From the NCBI GenBank assembly GCA_028753945.1, contig JAPNXP010000004.1, forward strand, positions 3,348,001 through 3,412,000: a stretch of DNA of 64,000 bases. Reading direction: 5' to 3'. Positions 24,341 to 36,745 of the stretch are shown piece by piece. A model generated the notes under the pieces. The model was not told the DNA's origin and did no database searches. It was given only the letters and a program-made list of their open reading frames with translations. The number at the start of each line of letters is the position of its first letter. Positions within the stretch are counted from its first letter, which is position 1. Both the position numbers and the translations under genes were made by a program. This DNA comes from Hexactinellida sp. DTS-2022. Its lineage: Eukaryota > Porifera > Hexactinellida.

Positions 24341-25396
24341 AACAATTCAAATACTTATCACATGGGTAGGTTAATAACTTATTATACAAAGAACGAATGA
24401 AGCTATAATGACAAGATCTAAATTGCTCAAGTAATTTAATTATGTAAATAATTAACTTTTAATCCCGAATTTAATCTTACATGCCTGTCCATATGTATTT
24501 TACTGAACAGTACGTATTTAAGATTAGTTTTGAACCCGGGATGACCAAGTTGGTCATGGATTGATACTTTGGTAAATTTCATCCAACTGATCAAATACGA
24601 TGCATTGGAACTTTTAATAACGGCGAGCCAAAAACCTTATATTGGCCGTTATGTACACGTGACCACTATAGATTAGCCATTATGGAGAGGTTGTACTATA
24701 TTTTGTTAAATATTTTGTTAAATATTTTCTAATTGGAACATTTATTTGAATTAAGGTGTAATTTATATTTTTATAATTCAATCTCGCTTTCAAAAGTGTG
24801 GTTACTCTCCAATGAAATTGTTGGACAGTTCAACTTTGTAATATATCTTATGTCCTGCGAATCTTGTGCTTTCTTTACGAATGTAGTATTGTAATTGTTT
24901 CATGCACTTCTTAATTAATTTCTAAATGGGAAAATAAATGCTTGATTGATTTGTAATTAATTAGTCTGATTAATTGATTGAGTGGTGTGATAGTCCTGGA
25001 CAAGGAAAATGATTACCTTTCATTAAATACTTGCCCATTAAAATTCCACTGTATAAATAGTGGTCTATCATACAGAGCCTCAAAATACCAGGAAACACTT
25101 CCTTACTAAAAAGAAGGACAATAAATGCTCTAATTATTATATGAGTTTGTTATTCTATAATAATATAATGCGCCATATGATGTTACAAAATATCTCTCCA
25201 ATTAGCTGAAAAAGTAAGTATAATTGAAAATCTCTTTTGCTAAAATATTATGCTTTACTCCAAGCGTTATTTATCTCTTTCAGAGGGCTTGTATTATACG
25301 AAATTTACCTGTGTGATATTCATAAATTGCTTTTGCTCGTTCACTAAACTAACCTCTTTTGTATTTCGAATTTGCTTTATTTTCATTCATCTATAG
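24341..25396. other. AT-rich stretch, no firm feature
   Basis: A weak pogo-like patch (AATAACGGC...GGCCGTTATG near 24620-24655) is the only structure I see. There are no coding signals. Confidence 0.4.
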
Positions 25397-25577
25397 AGAA
25401 GATAGAGTGACTATTTGCTCAGACGAAATGAAAGATCAAGAATCTAAGAAGATTGAATTAGTTAAGCACATACAAATTGATGAAAGAAAAAGAGAATCTC
25501 ATCAGGTTGATTTAAATGCCTCACAACATTTTCATATTACCTGTATGTACCTCACTTTTGAATATATGTTGCAGTAG
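25397..25577 (+). pseudogene. Fragment of an unnamed protein, possibly a transposon tail
   Basis: A frame after a polypyrimidine/AG (TTTTCATTCATCTATAG) reads DEMKDQESKKIELVKHI, then DERKRESHQVDLNASQHF and FEYMLQ, ending at a stop. The charged helix followed by a short TF/FEYML segment recalls a repeated arthropod protein family often found in mobile DNA, but this is from memory of its general pattern. A host exon is the alternative. No neighbouring exon is visible. Confidence 0.35.
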
Positions 25578-26817
25578 AGTAGCACAAAAATACAATTTGT
25601 TCTAGATCCATCTGAGTAGAATAAAAATGGTTAAATCGGCTTGGATAGGGTTTCATGTGAAAATTTGAGCACTATATGATTATGTTTCGTCCAACCTGAT
25701 TCTGTATCTTCCAAATAAATAACATTATAAAATGGTCATCATTTCTAAGGTATGTGGCGGATTGAGGTACTTGCGGATAATGCGGCCACCCTGGCCAGGC
25801 TTAAAGTGGCTCTTCCAATTTATAGACATTGTGACAAATTTTCAATTCACAAAGCCTAGAAATAACTATCAACACTTACGATTCTAAACTAATAAGGCGT
25901 ACAGGGTGTTATCCAGGCGTGTTGGGCGCGCCTAAAGGAGAGTAATTTGGCAGGATTTTAATCTAGGCGTACAAAATCGAGTCTAGGCCTACAATATCGA
26001 AAGATGCTCCCATAGACTTAATACAAGAAGACTAATATCGGCATACAAAATGAAAACTGAACGAGCTCAAACTAAAACAAGGAGCGCGGTATTTTTCCTG
26101 GATGAAAGTTTGAGTCGTGTAATAACGTAAGTGCAATGCGTAAGTCAGGGACTACAAATAAAAAAGGGCACGAGTTATGGGATACAAAATTGGCTGTTTT
26201 CAATAAAACCCACTTCATTTCAGAGTTTTTCAAGTTTGTCAACAATATAATAGGTAATAAGTCAATTTTTTCTGTAGCGTTGAATAATCTCTAAACACCA
26301 ATCATAATTTACTATTAACATAATATAATTTTTTGATGATGTCACCTCAATTTGTTAAAATCCATTTATAAAGGTGTTACTTGCCAAAAGGATCAATTGA
26401 CTATTGTACTATGTTTCTATCATATTTAACTTGACCTAGCGAGAACTGGGTACCAGTGAGTGCCACGGACTGAACGCGTCTTATTTTGATAGTAGACCAA
26501 ATTTGGTTTCGGATTTTGCATGATGAACTTCTTACTTCTTAGAACAGGAGCTGAAGTATTATAAAATGTTGATTATTGCTACCTGAAGAATGTTTAAACT
26601 TCGATAAATTTTAACTCGAGCCATAGTCTACTCTTATCTGGTCTATCAGTGCAAAAAACTATGGATATTGCAGAAGTCATACCTAAGAATTTATACAATA
26701 TTCTGGTTACTACTATGCATAAAGATTTTGTGAATAAATACAACAATATATAATTACATTTTAATCAACAATGTATATGCTTCTTCGCGCACTTACCACT
26801 ATAGTTATTGCGAGATG
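25578..26817. other. AT-rich stretch with GGCGTACAAAAT patch
   Basis: 25890-26000 contains TTATCCAGGCGTG, CGCGCCTAAA and AGGCGTACAAAAT. Similar words recur at 37355-37475 (TTATCCAGGAGCGCGCC, AGGCGTACAAAAT), so the two patches may be worn copies of one non-autonomous element. No ends could be paired. Confidence 0.4.
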
Positions 26818-26825
26818 AGTTAGTT

Positions 26826-27342
26826 CAGGGATGGATCCAGCAGAAAATATTTGGGGGTGCAATGCCCTGGGTTGGGCCTTACAAGCCGTGGGAAGCGCCC
26901 GCGGGTCAACTGTGCCAGTTTTGGACGTTCTTTTTTGAAAGGCATTTGAGATGGCATCTTTCAAGAAAGTTGAAATATATTTAACGTCAAAGAAATCTAT
27001 TCTAAATTCATACATAACCATAAATTAATAATTAATTAATTATACTATCCATTAACCAACAATCACAATGAATCAACAGTTAACGATTAGTTAAAAATCT
27101 TTTCCTGACATTTGATATACAACGTTCCAAAGTATTCACAAAAAAGATAGGGAAGATAAATCTGATCTATTTCGCTCTACCAACCTCGGAAATTGTGCCA
27201 GTCCATAATCCCTATATATAATTTTGGGATTATATTATAATATTCTTGTGGGGGGGGGGGGGTTTCGTACTCCCCTTGAGCCATTTTGAGGGTGGGGGGG
27301 GGGTGCAACACCCCTGAACCCTCCCCGGTGGATCCATCCCTG
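26826..27342. mobile_element. hAT MITE, 517 bp, 8-bp TSD, with G-tracts
   Basis: The ends are CAGGGATGGATCCA and TGGATCCATCCCTG. The TSD agttagtt is at 26818-26825 and 27343-27350. G-runs of 12 and 10 bases lie at 27248-27302. The minus open frame at 26761-27021 overlaps the left end by chance. Confidence 0.92.
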
Positions 27343-27350
27343 AGTTAGTT

Positions 27351-27892
27351 TATTCAAGTTTTTTCTTGATTGGATTGTGACTGTAGAATTGAAATTCTTA
27401 ACTGTTTGAGATTATCCAGTTTAAAGTAATGCTTAAATTCCATTAAGGTAATTCACCCAAAAGGATTGCAACTGTGACATATATTTTCCAATGTTTACAT
27501 TGATAACGAAGAGATTTATTGAAAGTTCTACAACTTTTTTTCTCAGTGACGGACCCGACAATTCAGCAAATAGTATGTTACCTTGCTCAATAATTATAAA
27601 TATCTTCCACAGTGGCTTATCATATGGAAATAAGAAAATATTTGTGGTTATCAAAATGCTTCTAAATAGTATTAAATTCAAGTTATATAGTAACATTCAG
27701 AATCAAATTTCAATTGATTTGAACACAAACTCCGCATACCAAATTATACTTTTGAATTATATCAAATAGATTGTTCCATTTGTGGTTTTGAGAATTATAA
27801 AAATATAACATATTTCATTTCACTCTGATATACAATGTATGAGGAATCGTGGTTCTTTTGTATTCAAATATACGTATATACAAAATTAGTAT
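27351..27892. other. AT-rich stretch before the intact P-like element
   Basis: Two overlapping short frames on opposite strands (27433-27769) have no motifs. Nothing else is seen. Confidence 0.4.
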
Positions 27893-28421
27893 GCTAAATC
27901 ATAGCATTCTATACATAGGGCAATGGCGCGCTTATAAATTTTTGGACCAGGGATTGGTTAGTTACTTAGATTTAGTAAAATATGTTTTTCCAATTTCTTC
28001 TTCGCTAATTGGAAATTTGGATATGTGATTCATTTACCCCACCCCTTATACCCTTTTAAAGCATCTTAAGACTATAATATTTCTGAATCCATCCTCGAAT
28101 GTCTCACATTTACGTTTTTATAGCTTTCTAATATTCCACTAATATTTCAGAAATTTATGCCAATACGATATAATAAGTTTAGTAATCATCCGTCTTGAGA
28201 TGTATATAGTACGATGTAAATGCCAAATAAATAAGGTCTATTTTTAGAGATACACAATCATTGATTCAATCAAATTGCACCTTTGAATTTGTTAAATTTT
28301 TATATCCACCCATAATTGTTGTATACAAAATTTATATGAATACCATAGAAGTTCACTTTTCAGTGTAACTTTCAATTTCCACTACCTACATCACCTACTA
28401 CCACTTATTTTGACTATTCGG

Positions 28422-31400
28422 ATGTCCTGTCTTGTCCCAGGCTGCAGGTCGAACTATTTAGGCGAAGAAACTACTTCAACTTTCAATTTTCCCAAAGATG
28501 AGCAATTACGCGAACAATGGTTCAGAGCCATTCCTAGACCAAGGAAGGATTATGAAGCCAACAAACACATGAAGGTATTCAATTGGAAATTTCACATCCT
28601 TAAATATACTCAATTTCATTTTTATATTTAGGTATGCATACACCATTTCAGAGAAGGAGACATCGAGAGATCACACCAATATTTTGATGGACAGCGAACT
28701 ATGACTGTTCCCCGCGATAGAGTGTCTCTAAAGAAAGGTGCGGTTCCAAGCATATTTCCTAACTGTCCTTCCTACCTATCTGATTTGAATTCAAAACCGA
28801 AGAGACTTTCAAAAGATGACAAGGAACGATTGATGATGGAAAGTGCCTACACTCAGAGCTTAGCTGATAACGAAGAAACAGTAGATAAGTTTCTTATTCA
28901 TTCATTTTCTGACCTTCTTTCTAAGTTGCATTTGATTGATCTCAGGAACGGTTGGATTTCTCATCATTCCGAGGACAATTCTTTGCACTTTTTAAAAATT
29001 CTTATTACTGATTCCGGACCTATAATTGAACGTTCAGTTTTAATTGACCATGATTTGTTTATCAAAGCATTTGGCATTAACAATATTCCGATTTGTATTT
29101 CAAGAATTTCAATTAATGACACCCGCCAAATTGAAAGTTCACTTTATGAGGTAGATAACTTTTCCACACCAACTCATAGTGAACACGCATCTGAACATTC
29201 GATAAACAATTATGTCAAATTAGCTATCAATGAGCTACAAAACGCAATTAACCTCGTTGAATGTGACACACTAGATCTAGACGTAACTAACAATCTATTC
29301 ACCTGTACTGAATCCATAAAAATTTTGTTGTATTTTATTGTAGGACAACTGACAAATTTGATCCATTCAAAAAATAACCGGCGGTATGATATATTAACTC
29401 AAGTATTTTCACTTAAAATTCACGGATTATCACCAGCATGTTATAGAAATATCCAGTCATCTAGTTGTTTAATTTTGCCACATGAGCGAAACTTGCTTCA
29501 TATTAAAAACACTCTGGGGATAGATGGTGACTATTTTCGAATTCTTAAGGAAATAACCTCTAAGTTTAGTGACAGGGAACGTCATGTGATACTTCAAATG
29601 GATGAAGTTCATATACGAAGTGATGTATCATATAAAGGAGGTAGGATTTTGGGCGCAATTGATAATCCTAGAGATCCTGCAACAACCGTCTTTTCGCTGA
29701 TGGTTTCAAGTTTAATGAGAAAGTTTTCAACCATCGTGCGCCTCATTCCTTTGGGTTCTTCTACTGCTGCTTATTTACATCCAATAATTACCAAAGCTAT
29801 ATTTGATATCGAGACTTGTGGTCTCTTTGTCGAAGCTATTTGTACTGACAACTATCCGTTAAATGTTAACCTTTATAAGTTATTTTCAGATGACGGGAAA
29901 ACATTACATCCTAAGGTTGTACATCCTTGTAATCCAGATCGTAATCTTGTATTATTTTTTGACATTGTTCATATTATCAAGTCAATTCGTAATAATTGGC
30001 TGAATTTAAAAGATTTTGAAAAGACTTTTATATATCCCAAGTTTGATGAATGTACAACTGAAACCTCTAAATCCCTAAATCTACCTTGCACTCAGTTAAG
30101 AATTTCTATACCTACTGCCAACATTATTTTGAATCCCAGCCAGCTGACGGGGTCTAGATATCCTACAATATGTTATGCAGCATTTGACGATCTTCGGACC
30201 CTGTTCAAAGCTGACAAATTTTCTATTATCAAGAGGGCCCCAAAATTAACATCAAAAGCATGTTGGCCATCTCAGTTAGAGCGACAGAATGTGAACTTGG
30301 CTTTGAGAATTTTTCATGAATCTACAGCTGCAGGTCTTTCTAGTTTCATTAACCATGCTAACATTGGTAACTCCCTTCAAACTGTTGATTTTCTTAACTT
30401 CATAAATCATATTTGGAGCATCTTCAATGTTAATTGGGTCGGGAAAGACATACGTTTCAATAATCCATATCTAGCCCCACTCCACTATAACGACGAAAGA
30501 TTAGTGTTTTTGGTAAATGTTGTTAAATGGCTAGATTGTTGGAGAGCTATTCCATCAACTAGGGGTAAGCTTACACCTCAAACGTTTACCAGTTTCAGAC
30601 ACACTTGTCTAGCTCTTCCATTCTTAATTAATAGATTAACCTTAGAATGTGGTTATGAATATTTGCTGACATCCCGAATACAAAACGACGCATTAGAACA
30701 TCACTTTGGACTTTATCGCCAAATGTCTGGGTCCCACTATAACATATCATATTGTCAAATTTTAGAAAGTGAGCGTAAACTTCAGTTATCTAACCTTCTT
30801 AAGTTTCTATTTGTTGAACAAGCTGGTACCGATACGATATGTATTAAAGAATATTTAAAAAGTTTTGCAGATGATAATGTCGAAGAAAGACATTCAGAAA
30901 TTGATTTAGAATATTTTACAGATGAGTTGCTTTACATTACTAACCCTATATTTGATAACTCTCAAATTGAATGCCTTAACTATATTTCCGGGTATGCAGT
31001 ATTTTCTTATTTTAAACAAACCTCTGAATGTTCAGTCTGCCATGATTTTTTGACTTCTCCAAAAGATATTCAAATTAATAACGATACAGGGTTTTCATTA
31101 ATTAATCTGCTCGATAGAGGTTCCCTTAAATATCCATCAGAAAATGTTTATCAATCTGTCGTAACAATGTACGAAATATTTATTAAGATCGATAATCATC
31201 CTAATTTAAGTCGTCGATTTTATGAGGGACCTTGCCGTAGAAAATTAGTCTACATTTCATTGCTCGAAATTGAAAGAAATTCCAGTGAAATATGGAGGGG
31301 GTGGTGTATATGTATGGCATCAAAATGGGATATTCTTAAGAAATTGTTAACAACAGTGGCTAATTGCATTTTATCTAAGAAAGTTAAAAATTTTAATAAC

Positions 31401-31448
31401 ATTGTAGTTGGTCGCGATAATTCAAAAGTTCAGAAATTTTCTTCCTAA
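28422..31448 (+). CDS. P-element/THAP9-like transposase, intact, one intron
   Basis: The predicted protein has 989 residues, from exons 28422-28574 and 28632-31448. The chosen start gives MSCLVPGC, the usual M-x-C THAP opening; an ATG four codons upstream (28410) is possible. The THAP zinc finger uses C3, C8, C53 and H56 (CIHHF), with FPKD, W33 and the AVP box (88-90). The RNase-H-like core carries QMDEVHIRSD (D375) and CTDNYPLNVN (D457). A downstream block, QNDALEHHFGLYRQMSG, has D737 and E740 as candidate third acids. The segment between (residues 460-730, with CWPSQLERQNVNLALRIF) occupies the place of the GTP-binding insertion in Drosophila P transposase, but I could not confirm nucleotide-binding motifs. 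The C-terminus has CSVCHDF and NLLDRGSLKYPS, conserved in the broken copies. It should cut and paste this element and possibly the related MITEs. Confidence 0.9.
28575..28631 (+). other. 57-bp GT-AG intron in the THAP transposase
   Basis: The boundaries are CATGAAG|GTATTCAATT and TTTATATTTAG|GTATGCATAC. Splicing is phase 0 and joins HMK to VCIHHF, completing the THAP zinc site. The intron is 19 codons long but ends in an in-frame TAG, so retention would truncate the protein inside the THAP domain. Confidence 0.85.
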
Positions 31449-31501
31449 TACTTCTTAACCTTCTAGAAATTCAACTAAAATTACTCCAGAAGTTTGCATC
31501 A

Positions 31502-31726
31502 TTACTATAACAACTAGACGAGGAGACGAGGAGCGGTGACACCAGCCAGTTAAGACGCAGCTCTCACAGATTTACTATAACAACTAGACGAGGAGACGAG
31601 GAGACGAGGAGACGAGGAGCGGTGACACCAACCAGTTAAGACGCAGCTCTCACAGATTTACTATAACAACTAGACGAGGAGACGAGGAGCGGTGACACCA
31701 ACCAGTTAATAACGCGGCTCTCACTG
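31502..31726. repeat. Tandem repeat, three units of about 70-86 bp
   Basis: The units start TTACTATAACAACTAGACG at 31502, 31572 and 31658. Each has GGTGACACCA(G/A)CCAGTTAA and GCTCTCAC. The second unit is longer because the decamer GACGAGGAGA is repeated four times instead of two. It lies inside the transposon, between the stop codon and the right TIR. Confidence 0.9.
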
Positions 31727-32074
31727 CTAGGCAAAGGAACGCTAATTTATATTTCAAGACAATATTACTTGTATATTTTACTACATACTACATCTTTGTT
31801 ACTACTTGTTTTATTATTATAGATATTTATTTTATTCTTCATTTCTTGTAAGTGTTTAGAAATACATTATACTGTCTCTTATTTGATTCTAAATAGTCTA
31901 AACTAATCGTATGCAATACTATGCATTAGAAACCTAGATATTATTATGGAATATTCAGCATAAACATTATAAAACCACAATAGTAATAATAGATTCTCTA
32001 AGTAACTAACCAATCCCTGGTCCAAAAATTTATAAGCGCGCCATTGCCTTATGTATAGAATGCTATGGCTAAAT

Positions 32075-32756
32075 ATATATTTCTATACTGATCCATTTTA
32101 ATTTTAACAAGGGATAAAAACTCTATGTCGAAAATTGTTCAAAATTATTAAAATTGAATTATCAGGTTAGCGAAATCTCACTTCCCGAAACAGTGCGCAA
32201 CTTTGAATATTTTAGCAAATTCCCTTGTCACTTTGTGTTGCTATGAATATGCGAAAACGAATTATTCGCTAGCATTCAGTAGTTTATCTTATTGGTTACG
32301 CAAATTTATGGGAAATATTGTATATTACGAACAACTGAGCACTTATGGATAATTTATCAATCAGAGCAAAGTACTATGATCTCATATTGGTTTATTGAAA
32401 TTGAAGTAAGTTAGTTTTGTACAATCCGGAGGTTATTTAGTTTGATGCACCAGAGACAGCTATGCTAGAAAAAGTGATCTAAGGTTTCTATGAGTTCTAA
32501 TACACATTATAATTACATTCAGTAGACACTAACCCCTCTACATGAGTGTATAAATCCTTCTATTCCTTGGCAACTGGACAGTTACGAAATCTTCCCCATG
32601 TTCAAGATATTTGAACAATAATAATGGGTGAATATTAAAAGATAGTTAACAAACCAAACATTTTGTATTTAATTGATTACAACAAATCACCTATAACTAA
32701 CCTTAAGAGACTGCATACATCATTTTTGATGATGCCATTCAATTCTCAGCTATCAA
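32075..32756. other. AT-rich stretch, no recognised feature
   Basis: No coding or repeat signal was found on either strand. Confidence 0.4.
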
Positions 32757-33150
32757 TAACCTATATGTCAGTACCTGCAACCCAAATGCCTATTTCCTAT
32801 AAACGAAGTTTTATGCCACTGTGTCTTTGAAGCTAGTACCACGGCATCTAGAACGATATCAGATGGCCATTTCAGGTTTTGTACTTTGACACACCATACA
32901 CTCCTCGCAAGGAGTAAAATGCTTCCGTATCTGATATACAGCATATCCCCAAATGGAAGCAAAACTATAGAGTGGAAGTATCTAGGCAAACATCAAGCAA
33001 ATTTAAGCTGACAGATGAGTAAATACTGATATAATTGGAACTATTAACATCAGAGTCTACAGTTGAGACTTTGAGCAGTCGTTCACTCTCGGGAACTTGA
33101 TAGTGAAATGTGGTAGTTGACTTCTGACATCATTCGTTATACACCGAATT
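32757..33150 (-). pseudogene. P-like transposase C-terminal fragment
   Basis: On the minus strand, SERLLKVSTVDSDV (about 33095-33050) matches ESERKLQLSNLL of the intact protein. Then come GYAVYQIRKHFTPCEECMVC (about 32950-32890) and LKWPSDIVLDAVVLA (about 32870-32830), matching GYAVFSYFKQTSECSVC and LKYPSENVYQSVVT. Frames shift between blocks. No ends are visible. This is a decayed third of another copy. Confidence 0.75.
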
Positions 33151-33717
33151 CATTATTTGGTAGGATAGTTAACTACTCTGGATAAAGCAAGACACCAGTG
33201 TTTATGCTAGTTTTAACTTCTTATATAGTCTAAAATTATAATACATTCCTTCCAGAATTTTATGATTCGGACGCATTTACTAATTTCCAATATTGTTCAA
33301 GAACTTTTGAGAGCAATCATGAGCAATTGGTTTTTACATTTTAAATGAAAGGTCATGATGATACCTTCAAATTAAAAAGCATTCTAGATGCGCGAAAGTC
33401 GCGACTTGTGTCATTTAATGACTTTTAAACATGATATATTCGGATTTTAACCATTTTTGAAAAATTATATCAGGTTCAAGAATTATAATCAATGATCATG
33501 GTTGAACAATAAATCTTTGTTAACAAACCTAAAATATAATTTATTACTTATTTATCAATAATCGTCTAGAACTGCGTTTAGGAGACTACATATATCATTT
33601 TTGATATTGCCATTCAGTTTGCAGCTACCGATAACCTATATGTCAATAATACATACTTCATTAGATTCTATCTAGCATAGTTTTTCCTATTTCCACTTAC
33701 ACCCCTGAAAATTCCAA

Positions 33718-33879
33718 CTGTGTAGAAGCCGCTTACTTGGGAAATTCGGTTAATCGGGACGAGGCTTTGGAAACCAATTCGTATCAAATTGTTTAATTGT
33801 ATATCGTTTAATCGGGAGAGCCGGATATTTGGGACTAAATGCCTACTTCCGAGGCGTAACGATAAAGCGGCTTCTACTG
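33718..33879. mobile_element. pogo-like MITE (GAAGCCGCTTA family)
   Basis: The ends are TAGAAGCCGCTTAC and AAAGCGGCTTCTACTG, followed by TA. The interior has TTAATCGGGA in both orientations. It is a relative of 49130-49286, and a worn partial relative lies near 37140-37270. Confidence 0.65.
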
Positions 33880-34891
33880 TATTTTTGGTAAATTTTGGTG
33901 CGCGATTATAAAGTAAACATCAACTAGCGCGCGAGGATCTCTTAGGACTAGATGAAGGCCTGTTTCGAACCTAGAGAACGATCGCCAAACTCTTGAGATC
34001 TTATCTATTATTGAAAATCTAGATTATTCTATTCGCAGTGAAGTTGGCTGTAAGGTGGATAATCGTTGTCATTCCAAATCATTGGTTCCTCCCTCAATAA
34101 CTTCACAGTCAAACTGAAATTATTTGAACCTCGACGCGGAAAAACTTTGTAACAGTCACCTTTTATGGTGATATTTGTAAATGTGGGAGTTATGTGGAAA
34201 ATCACGATGAAACATTATGTAGAATATTATATACCATCCCAAAATCTCTTACAAAGCTGGTAAACCTTTCGATGAGATTGTAGAAGCTGGAGGTTTTACA
34301 AGCAAAGTTGCAACTGAAATCCTTAAACATCCATTGGAAGAAGACAATAATATTCTTAACTCGAATTCTGCCAAGCCTCCAGTGATTCTCAACCTTCCTT
34401 TTGACTCTAATATGCTAGCTGTAACAGTTGGATATACAGTATAGATATAAATGCTGTACTTAATCAATTGAGCGTTAAACTGCTCGGGATTTACAGAGGC
34501 TTGGACATCTTGGCAAACAGGTGTATTAGGAATTAGCCAGAATTTCCGTCGAGATGGGACCTCTTTTCCCCATGATAAATTAAAGAAGACATGGGTTGAA
34601 AAATGGTCTATTTTGGAAGCATTTTTCTCCAGTTACCCTTCCTATAATTCGAGAAAATCATACTATTCCCCCACAACCTACTCCATTCGTATTTGTACAG
34701 ATGTTTAAGTATCTTCTGATTATCATCACACACACAATCAATCGAATCACATTTCTAGACTGAAGTTGCAAGTTGATGGAGGTAAGGAATTCCGGAAAGT
34801 TTCTTTCAACATTGTTTCAATGAAGGTTGTTTTCATTTATTCTCCTACGCTTTTTATTTATTCTCCTTTTGTTATCGCAATGGGTCATGGT
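33880..34891. other. Unassigned sequence with a weak plus-strand frame
   Basis: A plus-strand reading without stops runs about 34243-34442 (SYKAGKPFDEIVEAGG, later KPPVILNLPFDSN). I do not recognise it. The minus frame annotated over it is no better. Nothing else stands out. Confidence 0.3.
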
Positions 34892-34900
34892 CCAGAGAAC

Positions 34901-35449
34901 TGAATGGCGGACACATCGTCGCTGGACATTTCGTCGCTTGGACTTTTCGTCGCTTGGACTTTTCGTCGCTTGGACATTTCGTCGCTTGGACATTTCGTCG
35001 CATGGAGTTTTCGTAGCTGCATAGTCAACATCCGCTATCTCGAATGTCTGTTAATTCAAACTAAGACCGAAGAATAAGTCCATTGGTTCGTTAAGTTGTC
35101 GTTTATAGATCACTTCTACCAAGAGCCTAAAAAATCAATTGTTAACAATTGTTTTTATTTCACAATTTAATTCAAGCTCTCATTCTTTAAATCTTTTCTT
35201 CATTCAATATTAAAGTTTCCAATCTCGTATATGTTCATTTATATTCTATATGAATCATGGTTATCATACACTCAACATCCAGTATCTCGAAACTTTAGGG
35301 CATATCAAAATCTGTTCAAGAAGTTTGAGTTAACGGACATTCGAGATAGCGGATGTTGACTATGCAGCGACGAAATGTCCAAGCGACGAAAATGTCCAAG
35401 CGACGAAATGTCCGGCGACGAAATGTCCAGCGACGATGTGTCCGACTAC
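34901..35449. mobile_element. Foldback MITE with 15-16 bp tandem units, 9-bp TSD (MULE-like)
   Basis: The arms contain tandem units of the form TTGGACATTTCGTCGC: about six at 34915-35010 and about four inverted at 35366-35440. The outer ends share GGACACATCGTCGCTGG. Next inside both arms is GACTATGCAG/CTGCATAGTC plus ACATCCGCTATCTCGAATGT. The flanking ccagagaac is at 34892-34900 and 35450-35458. A 9-bp TSD suggests the Mutator-like group. The open frame at 34827-35024 is an artefact of the tandem units. Confidence 0.82.
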
Positions 35450-35458
35450 CCAGAGAAC

Positions 35459-36745
35459 TATCATACTCTGAGGGAATTATTTAGTTTCCATCTATAAGCA
35501 AAATATTTTTCTCGAGAGTCATGTGCAAATATATTGTAACTTTAACTGGACTGCCTACTGATACACGTTGTGCCAGGAGCAAAACAGGTCGATCAAATAA
35601 TTCAAATTTCATGAAAATTGGGATTTAGACATGGTTTTGTACTCTCTATCGATTTCATTCAAAAAATCAAAATTTTCAGAAATTGTTATGATGACGTAGC
35701 ATAAAAGTGAAATGCTCCACTTGCCCGCCACTTGCTATTCTAAATTATAAATGTTATAATTTCACCGTCGAAATACAAGAAAGAAGATACTAGACTAAAT
35801 AATATCTATTTTATATATTTGGTTTGACTAATACAGAGTTGTGATAGATATAACTCAAATATATGTAATTTTTCGTAATCCATGGTTCATCAAAAACAAA
35901 TTTGCCGATTTTTTAAAAAAGATGTAACTTTCGTTTAGTGAATCGGATTTGTTCAATTTTTGAGATCTGATGACTAATAAGATAGTCGTCATTATTCAAG
36001 TTTAAAAACAAAGGATCACTTACATGTTAACGGCGTTATATCGATTTAAAGAGAAAGTATGTGACATCACTTTTTGTCGAAATCCTTTGGTAATTTTTTC
36101 AAAAATTCTAGAATGTTGATATATTATTGTGCTCTTGTTGGATTTCAAATTTTTAGGTTCTAAATATTAAATTCGAAGAACTACAGGGTATGCTATTTTC
36201 CTGAAATCACTCCGGCAGTCTACGGTTAAGGTTGCAACATTACTTGTCGGTATTCGGCAAGCATCGAGCAAATACCCTACGGCGTAATAATATTATATGC
36301 ACAGGCTTACCTGAACAATCTAGGATAAGAGAAGAAATAATAGTAAATCATGAAAATAGCGTATCAATGTTATCATTCACTGGTCCGAGTCATCATTCAC
36401 TGTTCCGAGTCGGTTGCTTTAGCGCCATTGCATATTCTTCTTGGTTTGGTGGATAGGCTTTTTCCGGAAGCAAAACCTGCTCACGTATCATCAAATTGAA
36501 ATGGTCGTCAGTTCTACAAGCTTCATTGTTTAGCATTATGTAAATATAATATTTTATCGTTCTGAGTATTGGAATGGTTCTCTCGAGGGTATTACATTGC
36601 CCACATAATTTGCTAATAAAGATACTTTAGTGTCTCAATGAGATATATATTAATTTTTGACCAATGCTAAAAATGTCAAGGGAATTTACAATTTAGAAAG
36701 TATATTAATAAATACCATCTAGGATGGTTATTAATAATTGCAAAA
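35459..36745. other. AT-rich stretch, no recognised feature
   Basis: I found no convincing gene or repeat. The short frame at 36232-36456 has no motif. Confidence 0.4.

Larger units (their letters stand above)
27900..32067 (+). mobile_element. P-like (THAP) DNA transposon, apparently complete, 4168 bp
   Basis: The terminal inverted repeats are 27900-27970 and 31997-32067. They are 71 bp long with one mismatch, and start CATAGCATTCTATACATA. The target duplication gctaaat is at 27893-27899 and 32068-32074. Between them lies one gene, a THAP-domain transposase with a single small intron and no stop or shift. Near-identical ends and an intact frame point to recent insertion. A 70-bp tandem repeat sits between gene and right TIR. 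Nothing else is coded. Confidence 0.93.

Noticed and set aside
34827-35024. Frame with repeated FRRLD peptide
   Set aside because: It is the translation of the tandem GGACATTTCGTCGCT units.
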